A DNA stretch of 64,000 bases from Dyadobacter chenhuakuii (GTDB lineage Bacteria; Bacteroidota; Bacteroidia; Cytophagales; Spirosomataceae). The stretch covers positions 4,894,501-4,958,500 of the forward strand of contig NZ_CP098805.1 of the NCBI RefSeq assembly GCF_023821985.2, written 5' to 3'. The notes below the pieces were generated by a model. The model saw only the letters and a list, made by a program, of their open reading frames with translations, was not told the DNA's origin and did no database searches. A program made the position numbers and the translations under genes. Shown in pieces: positions 25,671 to 34,241 of this stretch (its first letter is position 1; each line of letters starts with the position of its first letter).

Positions 25671-26531
25671 ATGAAAAGATCGCTTTTGAGTATTTTTCTG
25701 TTCACTACCAGCTTGTTTGCCAGCGCACAGGCGCCGACAGAAAATTCCCTTCTTTGGGAAATCACATCGCCCGGACAGGCAAAGCCTTCCTATTTGTTTG
25801 GAACGATCCATTTGATCTGTCCGGCCGATTTCTCATTAAGTGACTCATTAAAAGCAACATTATCCAGAACACAACAGGTTGCCCTGGAAATTGACATGGA
25901 CGATCCCGGCATGCTGGCAGGCATGATGAAATCGATGAACATGACCGATGGTAACGAGTTGAAAAAACTGGTTACCGAGCAGGAATATGCAAGACTGGCG
26001 AAGTTTTACAAAGATTCGGTTGGCGTGGGGATTGCAATGTTCGAGAAAGCTAAACCATTTATATTAATGGGGCCGCTTTTCAATGCAGTCCTCGCATGCC
26101 AGCCTCAGTCCTACGAAATGTCATTGGTGGAGTTGGCAGCCAAGCAGAAATCCGAGGTCATCGGGATTGAGACGCTGGATGAACAAATGGCAATTTTTGA
26201 TACGATCCCTTACAAAGAACAGGTGAAGACGATCATCAGCATGATAGACAGTCTTCCGCAGGCGCGTAAAGAGTTCAGTAATTTGGTCGCATTATACAAG
26301 TCCCAGAAAATCAACGACCTGTATAATCTGATGATGGCCAGTAACTATGGTATGGATGGGAATGAAGAAGTAATGCTGTTTTCGAGAAACCTGAAATGGG
26401 TGCCTAGAATCCGTAAAATCGCAGCCGAAAAGCCAACTTTTTTTGCAGTAGGCGCCGGTCACCTGGGTGGTGATCGCGGCATAATTTCGTTATTACGGAA
26501 GGATGGTTTTAAAGTCCGGGCGATAAATTGA
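25671..26531 (+). CDS. TraB/GumN family protein
   Basis: 286 residues with an N-terminal signal peptide (MKRSLLSIFLFTTSLFASAQ). It has the family's first motif PSYLFGTIHL, then a long helical middle, VIGIETLDEQMAIFDTIPY, and the late segment FFAVGAGHLGGDRGIISLLRKDGFKV. The two conserved GxxH motifs (GTIHL, GAGHLGG) and the Glu of GIETLDEQ are the residues that metal-dependent protease members of this clan (TIKI type) use. Proteolysis is inferred from that similarity and is not proven for bacterial members. The gene starts 11 bp after the M28 peptidase stop. It converges with nuoN, the stops being 2 bp apart. Confidence 0.9.
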   Translation: MKRSLLSIFLFTTSLFASAQAPTENSLLWEITSPGQAKPSYLFGTIHLICPADFSLSDSLKATLSRTQQVALEIDMDDPGMLAGMMKSMNMTDGNELKKLVTEQEYARLAKFYKDSVGVGIAMFEKAKPFILMGPLFNAVLACQPQSYEMSLVELAAKQKSEVIGIETLDEQMAIFDTIPYKEQVKTIISMIDSLPQARKEFSNLVALYKSQKINDLYNLMMASNYGMDGNEEVMLFSRNLKWVPRIRKIAAEKPTFFAVGAGHLGGDRGIISLLRKDGFKVRAIN

Positions 26532-26533
26532 CC

Positions 26534-27991
26534 CTAAAAAGCAGATATCCATCTGGTAAGCAGGCCGGGATTGAAAAATAGCAGGAGGATCGTAACGACA
26601 AGAAGTCCTGCAATGAATTTGCCGGTTATACTTTGGTTTGCAGGAGCTTTTTTCTGCGCCAATGCTTTAAAGAACAATAAATACGGGATTCGCAGGTAGT
26701 AAGCGAGGGATATCGCTGCATTAAGGATTCCTCCGATCAGCAGCCACAGCATCCAGGGGAAATGTTGCTGATGATAGCTTTCCCAAAGCGCGGAAAATAC
26801 AAGCAACTTCGAAGTAAAGCCGGCAGTTGGCGGTAATCCCGCCAAGGCAATCATGGCGATCGTCAGAATGCTGGAAATCCACATATTTCTTCGTCCTAAC
26901 CCTTCAAAGCAGGTAAGATTTGTGTTTGACACGGGTTGCAAAAGATCAATCAAAAAGAAAACAGCAAGATTGATAATCAGGTAAGCGGCCGTATAAAAAA
27001 CGGCTGACTCAAACCCAAACCGGCTGTAAGCGGCTATTCCAACCAGTAAATAACCTGCCTGCGCAATAGAGGAATAGGCTAGTAATCGTCTTGCATTGGT
27101 TTGCAACAGCGCTGCTACATTGCCAATGGTCATGCTTATCAATGCGATCCCGCCCAAAACCGGGAAATATTGAGCCGGTAATATTCCGGCAAGACGCATA
27201 AGCACAAGCACCACGGCAGCCTTCGGTGCGACAGACAAAAATGAAACAAGCGGAGTAGGAGCAGCCTCGTAAACATCAGGTGTCCAGACATGAAACGGCA
27301 CCAATGAAAGCTTAAAAAGGAGCCCGGCGAGGGTCAGTACAATGGTTACCGTTATCACCAGGGGAGAATTATTCATCAATCCCACGGTCATGGCTTCGCT
27401 GGTAATGTCCATGGTTCCGGTGATACCATAAATGAGCGATATTCCGTAAAGCATTACTGCTGAGCTTGCTGCGCCGAAAAGCAAGTATTTAATCCCTCCT
27501 TCCGCCGCTTTTTTGTACGGCGACATGGCAACCAGCAGATAGGAGCTAACGGAAATCAGTTCCAATGAAAGGTATATAGTCAGCAAATGTGTCGACATTG
27601 TCAGCAGATTCATGCCGGCAACGGCTGCAATGAGCAATGCATTAAACTCTGGCGGGAAGTCGTATTTTAATACACGGACGTGGATTAGGGTGAAAATCCA
27701 GGCAAGCGTAATCATGATTTTGAAAAAAACAGCCTGTCGGTCGAGGAACAAGAGGGGTTGAAAACGAAAGGAAGGTTCGGTATTCCACTGGCCCAAAATC
27801 AGTAAAAGTGTAATAATACTGCCTGCAAGGGCTATATTTTGCAGGTAAGAAGCAATTTTCTCTTTTTTAAGCCAACGCAAAAACACAAGTTCCGCAAACA
27901 GGAAAAAGCAAAAGAGCAGTGCCAGAAAAATCTCAGGAGTGATTCCTGCCAGGCTTCGGCGTATATGTATAAGCTGTTCGTTAATATCCAA
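26534..27991 (-). CDS. nuoN: NADH-quinone oxidoreductase subunit N (NuoN), isolated gene
   Basis: About 485 residues and 14 hydrophobic helices with the proton-translocating antiporter-like core. Seen: PEIFLALLFC, STHLLTIYLSLELISVSSYLLV with the conserved Glu, GIKYLLFGAASSAVMLYGISLIYG, FKLSLVPFHVWTPDVYEAAPTP and RRLLAYSSIAQAGYLLVG. NuoN is one of the antiporter-like proton channels of complex I. No ATG exists between the upstream stop and the first helix. The possible starts are TTG at 28018, 28006 or 27991. A promoter -7 element overlaps 28018, so I prefer 27991 (DINEQLIHIRRSLAG follows). Other nuo genes are not beside it, which is unusual because nuoN normally ends the nuoA-N operon. Confidence 0.92.
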   Translation of the reverse strand: MDINEQLIHIRRSLAGITPEIFLALLFCFFLFAELVFLRWLKKEKIASYLQNIALAGSIITLLLILGQWNTEPSFRFQPLLFLDRQAVFFKIMITLAWIFTLIHVRVLKYDFPPEFNALLIAAVAGMNLLTMSTHLLTIYLSLELISVSSYLLVAMSPYKKAAEGGIKYLLFGAASSAVMLYGISLIYGITGTMDITSEAMTVGLMNNSPLVITVTIVLTLAGLLFKLSLVPFHVWTPDVYEAAPTPLVSFLSVAPKAAVVLVLMRLAGILPAQYFPVLGGIALISMTIGNVAALLQTNARRLLAYSSIAQAGYLLVGIAAYSRFGFESAVFYTAAYLIINLAVFFLIDLLQPVSNTNLTCFEGLGRRNMWISSILTIAMIALAGLPPTAGFTSKLLVFSALWESYHQQHFPWMLWLLIGGILNAAISLAYYLRIPYLLFFKALAQKKAPANQSITGKFIAGLLVVTILLLFFNPGLLTRWISAF

Positions 27992-28015
27992 TTTGAGCGG
28001 GTACAATTTTTTTGG

Positions 28016-28023
28016 CAAAAGTA
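28016..28023 (-). promoter_or_regulatory. Bacteroidetes -7 promoter element for nuoN
   Basis: The minus strand reads TACTTTTG, an exact TAnnTTTG match, predicting a transcript start near 28009. It overlaps the outermost possible TTG start of nuoN and so argues for a start further in (27991). Confidence 0.5.
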
Positions 28024-28093
28024 CAGAAAGATGCCAGCAATCTAAATTCTGGCATGTTCAGACTTCGAACTTATCAAATTAACCAACTTTATC

Positions 28094-28756
28094 ATGAAAT
28101 ATGTACTAAGATTTTTTTTGCTCTCCTCTTTTCTTTGGACGAATGCTGCCATAGCGCAGGATTCCACAGGATTATCGGGAACACCTTATCAGGAAACCGC
28201 TGCTGATGGAGAGAATTCACCATATCTGTTTAAAGAATGGTACTCCGGAACGGTCCGCACGAGCGACGACCGGGTGCACGATGGGGTAAAAGTCCGGTAT
28301 GATCTCAAAAAAGATGAAGTAGAATATAAGGCTGATTCCGGGTTATTCCGGGTGTCGTCCGGCGTAAAGGAGTTCACAATCCCGACAGGCACTGATCTTT
28401 ACATTTTCAAGAATGGCTATCCTGCCGTTGGAGAACAGACAGACAAAAGCTTTTACAGGGTTCTTTATGATGGCAATACGAAGCTGTTAAAAAAATATGT
28501 TAAGCCTATTAAAGTGGAGAAAGCGAGCGCTACGCGAACATTGGAACCGAATGCTAAGCTGTATATCCTGAAAAATGACAAGCTTAATCCTGTGCAGCTC
28601 AACAACAGAAACAGCTTTTTGAAACTGCTTAGCGAAGAAAAAAACAAAATGAACTACATCATCCGGGAGTCACAGCTGGACTTTGCAGCAGAGGATGATT
28701 TAATCACTTTACTTGAAGAGTTTGACTCTTACAAAGCAGGGCGTGGCGGAAACTAG
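28094..28756 (+). CDS. Secreted protein of unknown function
   Basis: 220 residues with a signal peptide (MKYVLRFFLLSSFLWTNAAIAQ). The mature protein has YLFKEWYSGTVRTSDDRV, VRYDLKKDEVEYK, FTIPTGTDLYIFKNGYP, FYRVLYDGNTKLLKKY, then a charged helical end ELDLL-like (DDLITLLEEFDSYKAG). This layout resembles secreted proteins from Bacteroidetes that carry a GWLVP-like or similar beta repeat. I cannot name a family with confidence. It is transcribed divergently from nuoN and ends at a bidirectional terminator. Confidence 0.7.
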   Translation: MKYVLRFFLLSSFLWTNAAIAQDSTGLSGTPYQETAADGENSPYLFKEWYSGTVRTSDDRVHDGVKVRYDLKKDEVEYKADSGLFRVSSGVKEFTIPTGTDLYIFKNGYPAVGEQTDKSFYRVLYDGNTKLLKKYVKPIKVEKASATRTLEPNAKLYILKNDKLNPVQLNNRNSFLKLLSEEKNKMNYIIRESQLDFAAEDDLITLLEEFDSYKAGRGGN

Positions 28757-28773
28757 TGCCGCATTAAGACGTT

Positions 28774-28820
28774 AAAAAAAGCCGGAATCGATATTTTTAA
28801 GTATCAGTTCCGGCTTTTTT
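28774..28820. terminator. Bidirectional terminator
   Basis: Inverted repeat AAAAAAGCCGGAA (to 28787) and TTCCGGCTTTTTT (28808-28820) with a 20-nt loop lies between two convergent genes. A/T runs on both sides make it work in both directions. Confidence 0.88.
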
Positions 28821-28839
28821 ATTAGTATACAAGTAATTT

Positions 28840-29340
28840 TTATGGCACTAACGGCGCTTCGGGAGCCACTTCTTCTTTTTTTCGTTTACCAAAAACATAA
28901 ACCAGTCCAAAATGACTTTTCAAAACACCGCTGTCAAATTTATCTTTAACATAAGGATTTAACTCTAGTGCAACCTGGAACCGCCTGTTCTGCTTCAACG
29001 GCGAAATGCGGACACCTACATTTAAAGAGTAACCGTCAATTGTGATCAGATCTGCGTCGGCATCGGCAATGCGGTAAAGCGGGTTTAATCTTAATCCTCC
29101 ACCCAGATACCATTGCACCACTTCGCCTCTTTTCAGATTGATCATTGGCAGCAAATCCACACTCAGACTGCTGAACAGCGAGTTGGTTTGAAACCTTGTA
29201 TCCAGCCAGATTGCCTTTTTTGAATTGGTGCTGATGGTTAGCAAGCTGCTCCATGGATAATAACCCACCGAAGCCTGCGCCCGAAGTTTTTGCTGATTAA
29301 GAAATAAAATCAACGTGAGTACAAAAATAATGCGTTTCAT
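28840..29340 (-). CDS. Exported protein, probable small outer-membrane beta-barrel
   Basis: 166 residues from the ATG at 29340 (the longer frame to 29370 adds ten residues before the signal). Signal peptide MKRIIFVLTLILFLNQQKLRAQ. The rest alternates polar and hydrophobic residues as in barrel strands (SSLLTISTNSKKAIWLDTRF, VQWYLGGGLRLNPLYR, IDGYSLNVGVRISPL, RFQVALELNPYV, SHFGLVYVFG), then ends in an acidic, Pro-rich tail. It is probably a small outer-membrane protein. It follows ffh by 38 bp on the same strand. Function unknown. Confidence 0.72.
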   Translation of the reverse strand: MKRIIFVLTLILFLNQQKLRAQASVGYYPWSSLLTISTNSKKAIWLDTRFQTNSLFSSLSVDLLPMINLKRGEVVQWYLGGGLRLNPLYRIADADADLITIDGYSLNVGVRISPLKQNRRFQVALELNPYVKDKFDSGVLKSHFGLVYVFGKRKKEEVAPEAPLVP

Positions 29341-29378
29341 GAACGAAGGATGAGTAAGTGGCACTTGCAATGTTGAGA

Positions 29379-30701
29379 CTAGCGGCGCAGTGCCTTGCCC
29401 AGCTTGCCAGCCGCTTGCATGGTGTTCATTTTCTTCATCATCTTGCGCATTTCATCAAATTGCTTGATCAGGTTGTTAACCTGCAAAATGGATGTCCCGC
29501 TTCCGGCTGCAATGCGTTTTTTACGGCTTCCGTCGATCATATCAGGATTTTCACGCTCCTTTTTGGTCATCGACTGAATGATCGCTTCAATAGGCTTAAA
29601 AGACTCATTATCAATGTCCATGTCTTTCATTGCATTGCCCATCCCGGGAATCATGCCGATCAGATCTTTGACATTACCCATCTTTTTGATCTGCTGCAAC
29701 TGACCCAAAAAGTCGTCAAAATCAAACTTGTTCTGACGCATTTTGGCATTAATGCGTTTGGCTTCATCTTCGTCAAAAGCCTGCTGCGCACGCTCTACAA
29801 GAGAAATAACGTCACCCATGCCCAGGATCCTGCTCGCCATACGATCGGGGTAGAAGGAGTCAAGTGCCTCCATTTTTTCGCCCGTACTGATATATTTGAT
29901 AGGCTTGTCAACGATCTGACGAATCGAAAGGGCCGCTCCACCACGCGCGTCACCGTCTAATTTGGTCAGCACGACACCGTCAAAATTCAGGCGTTCGTTA
30001 AAGGTTTTGGCCGTATTTACCGCATCCTGACCCGTCATAGAATCCACGACGAACAGGATTTCAGATGGCTTAACGGCAGATTTAATGTCCTCAACCTCCT
30101 GCATCATGACCTCATCCACAGCCAGACGCCCGGCTGTATCGACAATCACAATTTTCTTTCCTATTTTTCTTGCATGCGCCACTGCATTACGCGCAATGTC
30201 AACTGCATTTTTATTGTCAGGCTCTGAATAAACTTCCACACCAACCTGCTCTCCAAGCACTTTCAACTGCTCAATCGCAGCCGGACGATACACGTCGCAG
30301 GCTGTAAGCAGAACCTGACGACCTTGCTTTTTGAGCAATGTGGCCAGTTTTCCGGAGAAAGTCGTCTTACCCGAACCTTGCAAACCGGCAATCAGGATAA
30401 CCGCGGGATCGCCCTTGATATTGATTCCTTCTGCCTGGCCGCCCATGAGCTCGGTAAGCTCTTCCTGGACGATTTTGACAAACATCTGGCCCGGTTCAAC
30501 AGAGATTAATATCTTTCTGTCGAGTGCTTTTTCACGGATCCGGTCTGTAATTTCCTTGGCAACTTTAAAGTTAACGTCGGCATCGACCAATGCTTTGCGG
30601 ACTTCCTTTGTGGTTGCGGCAACATTTATATCTGATATCCTATCCTTTCCTTTTAGTGTGCGAAAGGCGTTATTTAGCTTGTCCTGTAAGTTTTCAAACA
30701 T
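29379..30701 (-). CDS. ffh: Signal recognition particle protein Ffh
   Basis: 440 residues, the normal length. The N domain is followed by the GTPase domain, with G1 GLQGSGKTT (106-114), G2 DVYRPAAIEQLK, G3 DTAGR and G4 TKLDGDARGG. The methionine-rich M domain has MRQNKFDFDDFLGQLQQIKKMG, a GMIPGM segment, the RNA-binding SRKKRIAAGSGTSIL motif and repeated Met pairs at the end. Ffh binds signal peptides as they leave the ribosome and delivers them to FtsY and SecYEG. ATG at 30701, with a -7 promoter element about 45 bp upstream. Confidence 0.98.
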   Translation of the reverse strand: MFENLQDKLNNAFRTLKGKDRISDINVAATTKEVRKALVDADVNFKVAKEITDRIREKALDRKILISVEPGQMFVKIVQEELTELMGGQAEGINIKGDPAVILIAGLQGSGKTTFSGKLATLLKKQGRQVLLTACDVYRPAAIEQLKVLGEQVGVEVYSEPDNKNAVDIARNAVAHARKIGKKIVIVDTAGRLAVDEVMMQEVEDIKSAVKPSEILFVVDSMTGQDAVNTAKTFNERLNFDGVVLTKLDGDARGGAALSIRQIVDKPIKYISTGEKMEALDSFYPDRMASRILGMGDVISLVERAQQAFDEDEAKRINAKMRQNKFDFDDFLGQLQQIKKMGNVKDLIGMIPGMGNAMKDMDIDNESFKPIEAIIQSMTKKERENPDMIDGSRKKRIAAGSGTSILQVNNLIKQFDEMRKMMKKMNTMQAAGKLGKALRR

Positions 30702-30743
30702 GGAATGATATGTATGATTCTAAACCTTAATTGAAATAAAACA

Positions 30744-30751
30744 CAAAGGTA
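30744..30751 (-). promoter_or_regulatory. Bacteroidetes -7 promoter element for ffh
   Basis: The minus strand reads TACCTTTG (TAnnTTTG) and predicts a start near 30737 with a leader of about 35 nt. The same eight bases occur before the FAAL gene. Confidence 0.55.
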
Positions 30752-30833
30752 TAAATAAAATAAGGAGTACAGGAAGGTTAATTCCGGCACTCCTCGAATA
30801 TTTGGTGCGAAGCCTAAGCTGCTGAAATGACTG

Positions 30834-31163
30834 TTATTTGCTGAATTTTGCTTTGATCCAACGGAACATTTTCTTTTCTTTTTCCCAAAAAAACGAAAAC
30901 TGGCCCAACAGAAAGCCGTACATCAGTAAAAGCGTCTGGTAAGTTGGAAAAATAAAGAGAATGTAAGTAATCGTTTTAAGCCACATCGGGGTCAGCTCGT
31001 CGTAACCCAGCAGGAAGAAAAGCCCTTTTCTAAGCCAAACTACGGAAGAGCCTGCTAAGCTAAAAACTGCTAAAACCAAAAGAACTTGTCTGGTTGTCTC
31101 CAATCCCCACTTTTCCTGCATTTTTCCCAACCAGGGTTGTGCGCTTTTTTCTCCGCCTTGCAT
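30834..31163 (-). CDS. DUF6787 family membrane protein
   Basis: 109 residues with two or three membrane helices: VLLVLAVFSLAGSSVVWL (about 30-47), KTITYILFIFPTYQTLLLMYGFLLGQ (about 64-88). The W-x-x-E-T-T-R-Q-x-x-x-V-L start and the ending FLLGQFSFFWEKEKKMFRW match a family of small Bacteroidetes membrane proteins catalogued as DUF6787. Function unknown. ATG at 31163. It sits alone between MbnH and ffh, with no terminator recognised on either side. Confidence 0.8.
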   Translation of the reverse strand: MQGGEKSAQPWLGKMQEKWGLETTRQVLLVLAVFSLAGSSVVWLRKGLFFLLGYDELTPMWLKTITYILFIFPTYQTLLLMYGFLLGQFSFFWEKEKKMFRWIKAKFSK

Positions 31164-31292
31164 ATTTATTGAATTAAATTTTTACAAAGTAACAACCCAT
31201 CGGGCAATTTTCCTCTATTTTAATGGATGTTTAATGCTGGTTAAAGACATGATCAGGATCATTTTTACTGTTGAAAAAAATCGCAATCATGA

Positions 31293-32441
31293 TCACAGAG
31301 ACGTTCCTATGCCCGGGTCTGAAAAGCGCTTGTCGTTGATAAATTGCTCATCATTTAATGTCTTCAAAAAAGCAATGATTGCTTGCTTATCCATTTCAGA
31401 AAGCTTAATTCCCCGTTTTTGTCCCGCAACCTGCAACAACGGATCGAGCGACGGCGAGACGAAAATGCTGTCCTTACTGCCGCTCTGATCATTGGCATAA
31501 TGATCCAGAACTGCTTCCAGAGTCGTGAAACGCCCGTCATGCATGTAAGGCGCAGTCAGGCCCACATTGCGCAGGCTCGGAACCTTGAATTTTAACCTGT
31601 CGGCTTCGTTTAATGTGATCGCGTATCTTCCCTGATCATTGATTTTGGCAGGAATTAATCCATTATTTCTGAAACTATGATCTGTAAAAAGCTCACTGCT
31701 GTGGCAGGAAGCGCAATTTTGTTTGAAAAGGGTCATTCCCTGCTTTTCCAATGGCGTTAAAGCGGACGCATCACCTTGTAAAAAATAATCGTAACGGGAA
31801 GTGGAAGAAACGAGGGTCATCATAAACTGCGATAATGCCTTCATCATCCGGTCCGCATTGATTTCATTGGTTCCAAATGCTGCTTCAAACATTTTGGGAT
31901 AATTAACCTGCTTCGTAGCTCCTGCCACCGGCGTTTTGCGGAGCTTTTCAATGACATTTCCCACGCGCTCACCCATTTCTACTTTATTCTGGATCGGAAC
32001 GGGCGGAACCAGATCCATATCATGCACGCCTCCATCCCAGAAAAATGTCGGGCTAAAAGCCATATTCTGAATGGAGGGCGAATTGCGGGTGCCCAATAAA
32101 TCATCGACGCCGTGGCTCAGATCGTGTCCGTGATGGGTGAATGCGGCTTGCTGCTGATGACAGGTTCCGCAGCCAATGTTATCTGTCCGGGACAGAATGC
32201 CGTCATAAAAAAGGAAGCGTCCCAGTTCAACACCTTCGGGGGTTAATGGGTTTTTGGACAGATCGTAAACGGGATCAGGGAAATAAGCAGGTTTTTTCCA
32301 TTCCAAAGGCAGCGGATCAGTGGGTGGCGGATCAGTAATGACAGGAGGCTTTGGATCAGGCGTTTCTGACGCTTTATCACAGGAAATCATTCCCTGAAAT
32401 AAGAGTAAAAGCACACCAAAAAGCAAAACCGCTTTTTTCAT
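31293..32441 (-). CDS. MbnH-like di-heme cytochrome c peroxidase family lipoprotein
   Basis: 382 residues. An N-terminal lipoprotein signal with Cys21 (QGMISC) is followed by a Pro-rich linker. Two c-type heme sites are CGTCH (91-95) and CASCH (243-247), with PSLRNVGLTAPYMHDGRFTTLEAVLDHY typical of the bacterial cytochrome c peroxidase/MauG fold. The MbnP-type gene upstream (15 bp between stop and start) identifies it as the MbnH branch. In methanotrophs MbnH oxidises a tryptophan of MbnP to kynurenine, creating a copper site. The gene pair is widespread beyond methanobactin producers. Export to the periplasm or outer membrane is expected. Confidence 0.9.
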   Translation of the reverse strand: MKKAVLLFGVLLLLFQGMISCDKASETPDPKPPVITDPPPTDPLPLEWKKPAYFPDPVYDLSKNPLTPEGVELGRFLFYDGILSRTDNIGCGTCHQQQAAFTHHGHDLSHGVDDLLGTRNSPSIQNMAFSPTFFWDGGVHDMDLVPPVPIQNKVEMGERVGNVIEKLRKTPVAGATKQVNYPKMFEAAFGTNEINADRMMKALSQFMMTLVSSTSRYDYFLQGDASALTPLEKQGMTLFKQNCASCHSSELFTDHSFRNNGLIPAKINDQGRYAITLNEADRLKFKVPSLRNVGLTAPYMHDGRFTTLEAVLDHYANDQSGSKDSIFVSPSLDPLLQVAGQKRGIKLSEMDKQAIIAFLKTLNDEQFINDKRFSDPGIGTSL

Positions 32442-32456
32442 ATTAACCCAACTTCC

Positions 32457-33272
32457 TTATTTGTTAATGATCTGGCCGAGACTAAACATAGTCGCGTAAT
32501 TATCTGCAATATTTTTTGAAAAAGGAATAAACATTACGCTGCCGTTTTCCTTAATGCTCACTTTGGTGGGGCCGTTGAAGACTTTAAGTATATCTGCTTT
32601 CAGGTTAATCTGCGCTGCTGCATTTTCCGAAACAGCCGCCCGCTGATCGCCAAAATCTATTTTCGCCACCCGAATGTTGTTCAATGTCTTGGTAGTAAGC
32701 CCGCCGAACCCGCCGATATGATAGTAAAATTTGCTGTTCGACGATGTTGCAGAGTCCGAACTGCCTTCCAGTTTCAGAAATATATAACCCGGATTCCAAT
32801 CCCAATACATTGCTTCCTGGTTGGTGGGACCCGAATCTTTGTCCAGAATCCCTTTGCGTTTTGAAATATCGGACACACTTCTCAGGCTGTCAATCCCTAT
32901 GACGAATTCGATGCCCGTATAGTTGCGTGCCGGGACATTATTAATAGTAATTTCCTGAGAATCAACATTGCCTTCGCGAATCAGGAAGTAACTGGAATCC
33001 TGAGGAACGGTGTAATTGTTGCCTCCCGCGGCGATAAACTTAATGTTGGATATGTAATAATTGAGCGCGCTAACCGTAAATTCCTCCCCGGCAGCATTAA
33101 CATAAGTCTCTGAATTGAATTTCAAATCTTTGGAGCCAACCACATTATCGAATTTCACGCTGATAATGCCCTTCGGAAGCGGAACGGGGTCGTCGGTACA
33201 GGAAGAAATAAGGGAAGCACTGAAAATAAGTGCCGTAAAAGACAGCAACAGATATGAAAATGTCCTTTTCAT
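32457..33272 (-). CDS. MbnP family copper-binding-type lipoprotein
   Basis: 271 residues with a lipoprotein signal ending at Cys25 (SLISSC). The family pattern is seen as ISVKFDNVVGSKDL, SALNYYISNIKFI, YFLIREGN, NYTGIEFVIGIDSLRSV, AMYWDWNPGYIFLKLEG, FYYHIGGFGG, and a later VKADILKVFNG-like segment. MbnP-type proteins are substrates of MbnH: an oxidised tryptophan (kynurenine) helps bind copper. Several Trp residues lie in MYWDWNPGY, but I cannot say which, if any, is modified. It is the upstream gene of the mbnP-mbnH pair. A role in copper handling is inferred from the family. Confidence 0.9.
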   Translation of the reverse strand: MKRTFSYLLLSFTALIFSASLISSCTDDPVPLPKGIISVKFDNVVGSKDLKFNSETYVNAAGEEFTVSALNYYISNIKFIAAGGNNYTVPQDSSYFLIREGNVDSQEITINNVPARNYTGIEFVIGIDSLRSVSDISKRKGILDKDSGPTNQEAMYWDWNPGYIFLKLEGSSDSATSSNSKFYYHIGGFGGLTTKTLNNIRVAKIDFGDQRAAVSENAAAQINLKADILKVFNGPTKVSIKENGSVMFIPFSKNIADNYATMFSLGQIINK

Positions 33273-33430
33273 GCCGTTCAGGTTAGAGAGAATGAGAGTC
33301 TATATCATTTACTAAACAGAAAAACGGTCGGATTTATGCGAAATCAGCTCATCGGACGGTGAAAAATATTCTTTATTGACAGAATCCTGCCGGGATTGGT
33401 TTTCCGTGGAATCGCGAAGAGTAATTTTCC

Positions 33431-33438
33431 TATATTTG
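33431..33438 (+). promoter_or_regulatory. Bacteroidetes -7 promoter element for exbB-exbD
   Basis: TATATTTG, an exact TAnnTTTG match, lies about 105 bp before the exbB ATG. It predicts a start near 33445 and a leader of about 98 nt. Confidence 0.5.
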
Positions 33439-33542
33439 CCCTTTAAACAATAAGGGGGCACTAAGGCCGTTTATGTTCAAAGCTGTTTTTTGACCGGATT
33501 GACCTCTTTTTCATTAGCTTAACATTCACTTTTATAACCAAT

Positions 33543-34226
33543 ATGATGCTTCTACAAGCACTTGCTGATTCTACTTTGGCCGCACCCGTTGCCACAGAGG
33601 GGCTTTCTATTATTGATCTTCTTGCAAAAGGAGGCTGGGTCATGTTACCACTCGGACTACTTTTCCTGGCGACGCTTTTTCTTATTATAGAGCGTTTTCT
33701 TGGCATTGGAGCCAATGGAAAGATTGATCCGGGCGTGATTGACAACGTAAAAGACTTTATTCAGCAAGGAAACCTGAAATCAGCCGAATCGCTTTGCCGC
33801 AACCAGCGCAATGCTTCCGGACGTATTCTGGAAAGAGCCATCGGCCGCATTGGTTACCCTATTAAGGACATTGAAACGACGATTGAAAATGCAAGCCAGA
33901 TCGAGATCCAGAGAATGGAGGGAAATCTTCCTTATCTGGGGGTTATCGCGGGTATCGCACCTATGCTTGGTTTCGTCGGAACGATTTCAGGGATTATCCG
34001 GATTTTCTACGATATTTCTATTTCTAACGACTTCAATATCAGCACCATTGCCGGTGGTATGTATGAAAAAATGATCACTTCCGGTTCCGGTCTGATCATT
34101 GGTTTGATCGCCTATGCAGGTTATCACTTGCTGAATATGAAAATTGACCGTTTTGCTTTGCGTTTGCAAATGGCCGCTTCCGATTTCCTTGACGTTTTGC
34201 AGAAGCCTGTTGCTGCAAAGAACTAA
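33543..34226 (+). CDS. MotA/TolQ/ExbB proton channel family protein
   Basis: 227 residues with three membrane helices: about 32-50 (GWVMLPLGLLFLATLFLIIE), 130-155 (LGVIAGIAPMLGFVGTISGII) and 180-200 (SGSGLIIGLIAYAGYHLL). The cytoplasmic part between helices 1 and 2 has the ENASQIEIQRMEGNLPYLGVIA pattern of ExbB/TolQ. The protein forms the proton-conducting stator that powers TonB or Tol at the outer membrane. The start has two consecutive ATG codons (33543 and 33546). exbD follows after 15 bp, so the two form an operon. No tonB gene is next to them. Confidence 0.93.
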   Translation: MMLLQALADSTLAAPVATEGLSIIDLLAKGGWVMLPLGLLFLATLFLIIERFLGIGANGKIDPGVIDNVKDFIQQGNLKSAESLCRNQRNASGRILERAIGRIGYPIKDIETTIENASQIEIQRMEGNLPYLGVIAGIAPMLGFVGTISGIIRIFYDISISNDFNISTIAGGMYEKMITSGSGLIIGLIAYAGYHLLNMKIDRFALRLQMAASDFLDVLQKPVAAKN

Positions 34227-34241
34227 TATCATTTCCAAAAT

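Noticed and set aside
29358..29960. 200-residue plus-strand open frame
   Set aside because: Antisense to ffh, whose reading frame is certain; Cys/His/Phe-rich translation typical of a reverse-strand shadow.
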